From: Acidimicrobiia bacterium
Lineage (GTDB): Bacteria; Actinomycetota; Acidimicrobiia; Acidimicrobiales; JACDCH01
DNA: 27,020 nt
Direction of reading: 5' to 3'
NCBI GenBank assembly: GCA_013694495.1
Contig: JACDCH010000624.1
Span: 1 to 27,020, forward strand
The notes beneath the pieces are model-generated. The model saw nothing but the letters and a program-made list of their open reading frames with translations, did not search any database and was not told where the DNA came from. The first letter of the stretch is position 1. Every line of letters starts with the position of its first letter. Below, one piece after another: positions 22,005-27,020 of the stretch. The translations under genes were made by a program, and so were the position numbers.

Positions 22005-22460
22005 TCACCCGTGGCGGAGCGACCAGTCGTAGCCGATGTCCTCGGCGAACGGGTCCTTGCGCTCGATCTCGTCGGGGCGATGGGGCACGGTGGAGCAGTT
22101 GGCGACGAGCGCCGGGTTGGCCCCCTCGCCCTTGAACCCGTTCCAGACGTGGGGCGGGATCGTGACCAGCACGTAGTTCAGCTCGCCCACGTGCAGCTCG
22201 ACGAGGTTGCCGTTCGTCGGCGAGCCCGGCCGGTCGTCGTAGCAGACGAGCTTGACCATCCCCACCGGCACGGCGTAGTTGAGCGTCATCTCCGTGTGCA
22301 GGTGCCAGGCCTTGATGGCGCCCGGGTACACCATCGAGAAGTAGATCTCGCCGAAGCGCTCGAAGGTGGGGCTGTCCTCGCGCAGCATGTGGAACACGGC
22401 GCCCCGCTCGTCGGGGATCCGCCGCAGGGGGGTCACGACGAGCCCCTCGATCTCACTCAT
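22005..22460 (-). CDS. RmlC-like (dTDP-4-dehydrorhamnose 3,5-epimerase-related) cupin
   Basis: The gene encodes 151 residues from the ATG at 22460, which overlaps the preceding stop (ATGA). The longer frame upstream is a shadow. The N-terminal VVTPLRRIPDERGAVFHMLR (8-27) matches RmlC proteins (RGxF/V strand), IKAWHLHTEMT (49-59) gives the active-site His53/His55 region, IPPHVWNGF (101-109) corresponds to the conserved IPxGxxHGF turn, and the tail ends DPFAEDIGYDW. It is short for RmlC, usually about 180-200 residues, and the typical Asp-containing YxPxxERG wording is altered. It likely epimerises or isomerises a 4-keto-6-deoxy nucleotide sugar produced by the upstream enzymes. Confidence 0.82.
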   Translation of the reverse strand: MSEIEGLVVTPLRRIPDERGAVFHMLREDSPTFERFGEIYFSMVYPGAIKAWHLHTEMTLNYAVPVGMVKLVCYDDRPGSPTNGNLVELHVGELNYVLVTIPPHVWNGFKGEGANPALVANCSTVPHRPDEIERKDPFAEDIGYDWSLRHG

Positions 22461-23413
22461 GTCGGCAGGGCTCCCGTGGTGGTGGGGTGGGCGAGGCAGA
22501 GGGCGATGATGTCGTCGATCGCGTCGCTGATCGGCACCTCGGCCACGAGGCCGCGGGCGGCGAGCCGACCGGGATCGACGCGGTACGGCGCCGGGTCGGG
22601 GCCGGTGGGCGCCGGCGCCTGCAGCACAGGCCGGGAGCCGGTGGAGGCCTCGACCCTGTCCTGCACGAGCTCGGCCAGCGCCCTGACGGTGATGGCCCGG
22701 CCCGAGGCGACGTTGTAGGTGCCCGCCGGCACCGCCTCCGGATCGGTGGCGGCCACCACGATGCGGGCGACGTCGTCCAGCGCGATGAAGTCGCGCCACT
22801 GCTGGCCGCTCGACTGGAGCACCACGGCGCCCGTGCTCGTGGCCGTGCGGCAGAGGTCGGCCGCCACGAGCGTCCAGCGGTTGACGTCCGGGTGCACGGG
22901 CGCGCCGACCGCGTTGGTGAGCCGCAGCACGACGGCATCGGGCGTCGCCGCGACGAGGTGCTCGACCGCCAGCCGGGCGATGGCGTAGATCGAGCGGGGC
23001 GCGGGCGGCACCTCCTCGTCGATGACGGCGGCGCCCACGAGTTGGGCGCCGTACACGTGGACCGTCGACACGTAGACGATGCGCCCGACCCTGGCCCGGG
23101 CCGCGGCCCGGACCAACCGGTGGCCGGCGAGGACCGTCTCGGTGAGGGCCCGGTCGGGTTCGGCCGCGGCGACGACCTCGTTGTGCCCGGCGAGGTGGAT
23201 GACGGTGTCGACCCCAGCGAGGGCCTCGGCCACGCGCTCGACCGGGTCGAGCAGGTCGACCTCGACCTGGCGGGCGTCGTCCAGCCACGTCACCGGCGCT
23301 CGCACCAGCGCCGCCGGCGAGCGGTCGGCGAGCTCGGCGATGATCCGGCTCCCGAGGAATCCGGTGGCGCCGGTGACCGCGATCGAACCCGAGCGCTGGG
23401 CGCTCGGTGTCAC
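22457..23413 (-). CDS. NAD-dependent epimerase/dehydratase (extended SDR), catalytic Lys replaced by Arg
   Basis: The gene encodes 318 residues from the GTG at 23413, which overlaps the upstream stop as GTGA. The NAD(P)-binding motif is VTGATGFLGS (13-22; Gly15, Gly18, Gly21). IHLAGHNEVV and IVYVSTVHVYG (112-122) follow the extended SDR fold. The catalytic tetrad position that normally reads YxxxK is SIYAIARLA, that is Tyr143 and Arg147. LRLTNAVGAPVHPD and FIALDDVARIVVAA match the epimerase family. It may be the 4-reductase or 4-epimerase acting on the 4-keto sugar made by its neighbour. The Arg replacement may lower or change activity. Confidence 0.85.
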   Translation of the reverse strand: MTPSAQRSGSIAVTGATGFLGSRIIAELADRSPAALVRAPVTWLDDARQVEVDLLDPVERVAEALAGVDTVIHLAGHNEVVAAAEPDRALTETVLAGHRLVRAAARARVGRIVYVSTVHVYGAQLVGAAVIDEEVPPAPRSIYAIARLAVEHLVAATPDAVVLRLTNAVGAPVHPDVNRWTLVAADLCRTATSTGAVVLQSSGQQWRDFIALDDVARIVVAATDPEAVPAGTYNVASGRAITVRALAELVQDRVEASTGSRPVLQAPAPTGPDPAPYRVDPGRLAARGLVAEVPISDAIDDIIALCLAHPTTTGALPT

Positions 23414-24417
23414 CGGGCGGCCCCGAGGTATGAGCGGTACCACGCCACCGTCTCGTCGAGCGCGTCCTCGACGGACAGCGTCGGCGACCAGCCCAGCACC
23501 TTCCGCGCCTTCTCGGCGGAGAGGAACTGGCTGTCGATCTCGTGGGTGGCCGTGGCCTGCACGTCGGGCTCGAGGTCGGTACCGGCCGCCCCCTGGAGCA
23601 TGGCGACGAGCTCGAGGACGTTGAGCGGCGTCTCGGTGGAGAAGTTGAAGGCCTCGCCGATGACGGCCGGGTCGGACGCCATCGCCTCGACCAGCATCAG
23701 GTAGGCGAGGGCGCCGTCGACGACGTACAGGTAGTCGCGCACCATCGTGCCGTCGGAGCGGATCACCGGCCGCTCGCCGCGCAGCAGCGAGCGGATCGTG
23801 CCCGGCACCAGCCGCTCCCAGTTGCGGTCGCCGGGACCGAAGAAGTTGCCGCACCGCGTGATCGACACGGGCACGTCGAACGTGCGCTGGAAGCTCTGCG
23901 ACACGAGGTCGGCGCACGCCTTGGAGACGTCGTAGGGGTTGACGGCGAGGAGCGGCATCTCCTCGTCGTAGGGCAGCACCGGCTGGGCGCCGTAGGCCTT
24001 GTCGCTGCTGGCCGTGACGACCTGCTCCAGCCGAGGCGAGCGGCGGGCGGCGTCGAGCACCGCCCACGTCCCGGCCACGTTCGCCTCGAGCGTGGACACG
24101 GGGTTGCGGTTGGCCACGCCGACCTGGCTCTGGGCGGCGAGGTGGAACAGCGAGCGCACCTCGTACTCGCCGAGCAGGCGCTCGACGGCCGCTTGGTCCT
24201 CCACCGCACCACGGACGCTTGCCACCTTGCCGACCCAGCGTTCGGCGATCGGCGACGGCGCGACCTCGTCGCGGGTGAGCACGACCACTTGGGCGCCGAG
24301 GTCCACGAGCAGCGCGGTGAGGTGCGAGCCGAGGAAGCCGGTGGCCCCCGTGACGGCGACAGGGCGGTCCCGCCAGAACGACGGATCGGGCTCCCAGGCT
24401 TTCGACGAATCGACCAT
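23410..24417 (-). CDS. NDP-sugar 4,6-dehydratase-like extended SDR (CDP-glucose 4,6-dehydratase/RfbG-like)
   Basis: The gene encodes 335 residues from the ATG at 24417. AVTGATGFLGSHL (21-33) binds NAD, FHLAAQSQVG (91-100) and TASSDKAYG (135-143, the TSDK-type motif of CDP-glucose 4,6-dehydratases) are present, and PYDVSKACADL (161-171) gives Tyr162 and Lys166 of YxxxK. RCGNFFGPGDRNWERLVPG (188-206) matches the substrate-binding stretch of the RfbG-like group more than dTDP-glucose dehydratases. It would make the 4-keto-6-deoxy sugar for the following two enzymes. No nucleotidyltransferase is in the window. Earlier in-frame starts at 24420 and 24483 exist; the ATG at 24417 leaves a 65-base divergent region. 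Confidence 0.87.
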   Translation of the reverse strand: MVDSSKAWEPDPSFWRDRPVAVTGATGFLGSHLTALLVDLGAQVVVLTRDEVAPSPIAERWVGKVASVRGAVEDQAAVERLLGEYEVRSLFHLAAQSQVGVANRNPVSTLEANVAGTWAVLDAARRSPRLEQVVTASSDKAYGAQPVLPYDEEMPLLAVNPYDVSKACADLVSQSFQRTFDVPVSITRCGNFFGPGDRNWERLVPGTIRSLLRGERPVIRSDGTMVRDYLYVVDGALAYLMLVEAMASDPAVIGEAFNFSTETPLNVLELVAMLQGAAGTDLEPDVQATATHEIDSQFLSAEKARKVLGWSPTLSVEDALDETVAWYRSYLGAAR

Positions 24418-24432
24418 CACCGACAATCTCGC

Positions 24433-24446
24433 ACATCCCGGGATGT
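24433..24446. promoter_or_regulatory. 14-bp perfect palindrome in the divergent deoxysugar/DUF4012 promoter region
   Basis: ACATCCCGGGATGT at 24433-24446 is a perfect palindrome. It lies in the 65 bases between the start codons at 24417 (minus) and 24483 (plus). Placed 15 bases from one start and 36 from the other, it is well placed for an operator controlling one or both genes. No other copy was noticed in the window. Confidence 0.4.
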
Positions 24447-24482
24447 CGGGAGGCAGCCCGAGGTCTGCGAAACTTCGCCGCA

Positions 24483-26366
24483 ATGGTGCTCGGGCGGAGG
24501 CGACGACGACGAGGGGCGGGCCACACCGGCCACCGGCGCCGATCCCACGTCCGCGTTCTCCTGTGGGGTGTGGGGTCGCTGTTCGGGATCCTCCTCGTGC
24601 TCGCTGCGTTCGCCGCCTTTCGGCTGGTGAACGTGTCCCGCGACCTCAACGACGCTGCCGACCTGCTCACGACGGCCCGATCGAACGTCGAGCTCGGCCA
24701 GCTGGGCCAGGCCCGCGCCGAGCTCGCCGAGGCCCAGGCGCTGCTCACCCGATCGAACTCGGGGCTGTACCAGAACGTGGCGCTCGACCTGGTCGGCGCC
24801 TTCCCGGTCGCCCGCGAGAACCTGCGGGCGTTGCGGGAGACGGTCGGCCTCGCGCTGCGCCTGACCGACGGCGCCAACCGGATCCTCGCCGTCACGCGCT
24901 CCTTGGAAGCCACCGACGGCTCCCTCGAGGTGCCGTTGCTCGGTGGCATGGTCCCGCTGCCCGCCGTCCGAGACACCCAGGAAGCCGTCCAGGCCTTGGC
25001 CGAGGGGCTCCCCGGCCCCCGGTACGAACCGGAGACGGCGTTCCTGGTCGGGTCCGTGGCCCGCGCCCAGGACCTCGTCTTCGCCGAGGCCGAGGGACTC
25101 CGTCCCCGGCTCGACACGGTCGGCCGCGGCCTCGAGCTCCTCGGCAGCCTGGCTGGGGCGACCGGCCCGCAGCGCTTCCTCATCGCAGTGGCGAACACCG
25201 CCGAGATGCGGGGCGCCGGGGGGATGATCCTCTCCTACGGCATCCTCGAGGCCTCGAACGGCGTGTTCACGCTCGGCGAGTTCGGCGGCATCGACGACCT
25301 GGCGCTCGAAGGCGAGGTGGACGCGGACTTCCTGACGGTGCCCGAGGACTACCTCGCCCGCTGGGACGGGCTGCAGCCGACCCGCCTGTGGCGGAACACA
25401 ACCCTCCACCCGGACCTGGCCTTCAACGCCCCGATCATGGAGGTGATGTTCTCGGTGAAGACCGGCCTCCTGCTCGACGGCGTCATCCAGATCGACCCCG
25501 CCGGACTGGCGGCGATCCTCGCCGGGACCGGACCGGTGCAGGTCGAGGGGCTCGGCCAGGTCGACGCCACCAACGTCGTAGACCTCACGTTGAACCGGGC
25601 GTACATCGACTTCCCGGACCGCGACCAGCGCCAGGAGCTGCTCGGCGACGTCGCCGAAGCAACGTTCGACGCCCTGGTCGGTGGGCAGTTCGGCTCGCTG
25701 CGGCCGTTCGGTGAGGCGCTGTTCGCGACGGCCCAGGAACGCCACATCGCCATCTTCCTCAACAGCTTCCAGGCCCAGAGGATCGCCTCGACGTTCGGCG
25801 CGACGGCGGATCTGCCGCCGCCCGACGCCGTCGACCACGCCATCCTCACCGTCCAGAACTTCTCGAAGAACAAGCTCGACTACTACCTCGACACGTCGCT
25901 GTCGCTCGTCGGCACCCGTCGGGGCGGCCAGCTGGGATCGATGGTCGCGACCGTGACCGTGACGAACACGGCCCCGGCCGACGGCGCCGCCGACTACGTG
26001 TTCGGGCCGAACGCCGAAGGGGAGACCGCCGGCCTCTACCGCGGCGTCGTCTCGCTCTACCTCCCGACGGGGACCACGCTCGTGGGCAGCAGCGGCGAGT
26101 CGGCCGGACTGGCCGGGATCACGAGCGAGGCCGGCCGCACCGTCGTCGGGTTCAACGTCGACGTCCCCGCGGGCCAGACCCGCACCGTGGTCCTCGACCT
26201 CGCCATGGCGCCCCGCCCGGCCGGGCCCTACGAGCTGACGCTCGTACCCGTACCCCGGGTCCGGCCCACCGTCGTTTCCGTCGACGTCGACACCGGGAAC
26301 GGCGCCGCGGTGCACCGCGACCCGGCCCCGCTGCCCCGGCTCGAGGTGCTCCGAGAAGGACAGTGA
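24483..26366 (+). CDS. DUF4012 domain-containing membrane-anchored protein
   Basis: The 627-residue protein has a basic N-terminus (RRRRRR, residues 5-10), one membrane helix at about 24-47, and a large outer part. Residues about 50-130 look helical with repeated Leu/Ala heptads. The DUF4012 core begins near 225 with PQRFLIAVANTAEMRGAGGM (conserved N..E.R..GG), continues with the WRNTTLHPDLAFNA stretch and ends with beta-rich segments. The protein family is found in exopolysaccharide and cell-envelope loci of Actinobacteria and Firmicutes and has no established activity. Its divergent position beside a deoxysugar operon supports a role in glycan assembly outside the membrane. The secreted-protein gene follows after 142 bases. 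Confidence 0.85.
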   Translation: MVLGRRRRRRGAGHTGHRRRSHVRVLLWGVGSLFGILLVLAAFAAFRLVNVSRDLNDAADLLTTARSNVELGQLGQARAELAEAQALLTRSNSGLYQNVALDLVGAFPVARENLRALRETVGLALRLTDGANRILAVTRSLEATDGSLEVPLLGGMVPLPAVRDTQEAVQALAEGLPGPRYEPETAFLVGSVARAQDLVFAEAEGLRPRLDTVGRGLELLGSLAGATGPQRFLIAVANTAEMRGAGGMILSYGILEASNGVFTLGEFGGIDDLALEGEVDADFLTVPEDYLARWDGLQPTRLWRNTTLHPDLAFNAPIMEVMFSVKTGLLLDGVIQIDPAGLAAILAGTGPVQVEGLGQVDATNVVDLTLNRAYIDFPDRDQRQELLGDVAEATFDALVGGQFGSLRPFGEALFATAQERHIAIFLNSFQAQRIASTFGATADLPPPDAVDHAILTVQNFSKNKLDYYLDTSLSLVGTRRGGQLGSMVATVTVTNTAPADGAADYVFGPNAEGETAGLYRGVVSLYLPTGTTLVGSSGESAGLAGITSEAGRTVVGFNVDVPAGQTRTVVLDLAMAPRPAGPYELTLVPVPRVRPTVVSVDVDTGNGAAVHRDPAPLPRLEVLREGQ

Positions 26367-26381
26367 CGATCGGCGGCGAAA

Positions 26382-26400
26382 TGACCACGGCGAGCGGTCA
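26382..26400. other. Inverted repeat TGACC-N9-GGTCA after the DUF4012 gene
   Basis: Five-bp arms at 26382-26386 and 26396-26400 enclose 9 bases, 15 bases after the DUF4012 stop. It might be a weak terminator or an operator for the next gene. The short arms make chance likely. Confidence 0.2.
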
Positions 26401-26442
26401 AGACGTAATCGGTACGAAACGCCCGCGCTCTCCCCGATGTCG

Positions 26443-26448
26443 TATCAT
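26443..26448 (+). promoter_or_regulatory. Candidate -10 box (TATCAT) for the secreted-protein gene
   Basis: TATCAT stands in the 142-base gap after the DUF4012 gene, 60 bases before the ATG at 26509, and matches the hexamer before the exporter operon. No convincing -35 element lies 16-18 bases upstream. A leader of about 54 bases would follow, ending in a good ribosome binding site. Confidence 0.42.
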
Positions 26449-26497
26449 GCGCTCCAGCGTTCGATCGGCGGCCGGACCCGGGCGGAGAACTCGAACG

Positions 26498-26503
26498 AAG
26501 GAG
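26498..26503 (+). promoter_or_regulatory. Ribosome binding site AAGGAG of the secreted-protein gene
   Basis: AAGGAG ends 5 nt before the ATG at 26509 and is the clearest Shine-Dalgarno sequence in the window. It fixes the start of a gene that is cut by the window end. Confidence 0.65.
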
Positions 26504-26508
26504 CTGGG

Positions 26509-27020
26509 ATGGCAGAGATCGGATCGTCGGTGCGGAAGCGGCGGCGGCCCGCGCCCGCGGGGCGGATGCGGGCGTTCCTCGCACTCCTGCTCGTCGCCAC
26601 GGCCGTGCCCCTCATGGCGGCGGGCGCCGCCGCCCAGGCGTGCGACCCGGCCTACGGCTGCTTCCCGCCCACCACCGTCACGACCCCGACGCCCATCTGC
26701 ACGCACAACGGCGATCTGGTGAGCGGCGGCGAGTCCCTCGTGGCCACCGTCACCAACGCCCCCGCCGGGGTCACCCTGCAGATCACGGTCGCCGGCGTCG
26801 TCTCCGGGAGCGGCACCACCAACGCCTCCGGCCAGGCCGGCATCCCCTTCACGGTGCCGTCCGGCCTCGGTGCCGGCCAGCACCAGGTGTTCGCGGTCGG
26901 CGGCGGGATCTCGGTGAACTGCGGCCCGCTCACCGTCACCGCCGTCCTCGGCGGGGGCCAGACCCCGACGCCCACCACCGCTGGTAGCGGCGGCGGCGGT
27001 CCGGGGGGCGGCGGCGGCAC
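26509..27020 (+). CDS. Secreted protein with signal peptide and Gly-rich tail (3' truncated by window)
   Basis: An open frame from the ATG at 26509 runs to the window end (170 codons). Residues 9-21 are basic (RKRRRPAPAGRMR), 22-40 hydrophobic, with a signal peptidase I-like site before Cys45 (AAQA). The mature part starts CDPAYGC, continues with a Pro/Thr stretch (PPTTVTTPTP) and a beta-rich region of about 85 residues (Cys64 to about Cys142) resembling a small Ig-like or adhesin module, then a Thr/Pro and Gly run (TPTPTT, GSGGGG). Such low-complexity tails often precede a C-terminal anchor, which would lie outside the window. The Cys after the signal is not in a proper lipobox because Gln is at -2. 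No specific family was recognised. Confidence 0.75.
   Translation, partial: MAEIGSSVRKRRRPAPAGRMRAFLALLLVATAVPLMAAGAAAQACDPAYGCFPPTTVTTPTPICTHNGDLVSGGESLVATVTNAPAGVTLQITVAGVVSGSGTTNASGQAGIPFTVPSGLGAGQHQVFAVGGGISVNCGPLTVTAVLGGGQTPTPTTAGSGGGGPGGGGG

Noticed and set aside
26415..26446. Possible ECF-sigma promoter (CGAAAC with CGTATC)
   Set aside because: The 20-base spacing is longer than usual for ECF promoters and the -35 match is weak, so only the TATCAT box was kept.
26985..27020. G-rich run at the window end considered as a repeat or G-quadruplex
   Set aside because: It encodes the Gly-rich tail of the secreted protein in frame. With the sequence cut here no independent structure can be claimed.
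1..27020. Search for tRNA, rRNA, CRISPR, insertion sequence or attachment site
   Set aside because: No cloverleaf-like sequence, direct-repeat array, transposase frame or matching terminal repeats were noticed on reading; a tRNAscan or ISfinder run was not possible.

Overview
The window is about 27 kb of very GC-rich DNA with strong third-position G/C, frequent GTG starts (and two TTG starts), and almost no intergenic space. No stretch longer than about 150 bases lacks a gene. Codon use, start usage and protein style fit a high-GC actinobacterium, possibly of the Acidimicrobiia. That placement is inference from style, not from a marker gene. No rRNA, tRNA, CRISPR array, transposase or integrase was seen.

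The whole window is a surface or extracellular polysaccharide locus. (1) 1-3.3 kb: the 3' end of an unidentified gene converges on a BY-kinase/Wzz-type chain-length pair. An O-antigen ligase/polymerase-type membrane protein diverges from that pair. (2) 3.3-6.6 kb: two tandem GT2 glycosyltransferases and one GT4 enzyme follow the ligase on the + strand. (3) 6.6-10.2 kb: a minus-strand operon encodes a GT4 enzyme, an MBOAT O-acyltransferase and its SGNH-like partner. (4) 10.3-14 kb: a + strand run holds a CmoB-like methyltransferase, a coupled 42-residue ORF, a GT2 enzyme and two more methyltransferases. (5) 14-16.1 kb: a minus-strand operon holds a zinc-ribbon methyltransferase and two tandem left-handed beta-helix acyltransferases. 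(6) 16.2-21.9 kb: a minus-strand operon holds the ABC-2 exporter pair (Wzm/Wzt type), a GT4 enzyme and an unusual protein fusing an AT3 acyltransferase to a GT-C type glycosyltransferase. (7) 22-24.4 kb: a minus-strand, fully overlapping operon for deoxysugar synthesis (4,6-dehydratase-like, SDR epimerase/reductase-like, RmlC-like). (8) 24.5-27 kb: a DUF4012 membrane protein and the start of a secreted protein with a Gly-rich tail.

Together the genes can make an unusual nucleotide sugar, build a glycan with at least six glycosyltransferases, and decorate it through four methyltransferases and several acyltransferases. Export could run through Wzm/Wzt, and chain length and ligation could be handled by Wzz, BY-kinase and the ligase-like protein. 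No Wzx flippase and no initiating sugar-phosphate transferase is visible here, so the locus probably extends beyond both ends.

The most notable features are the AT3-GT-C fusion, a 28-bp perfect palindrome that contains the stop codons of two convergent genes, a set of TANNNT boxes 7-9 nt before start codons that suggest leaderless transcripts, six GTGA stop/start overlaps, a tiny ORF bridging two genes, and an SDR enzyme with Arg in place of the catalytic Lys.
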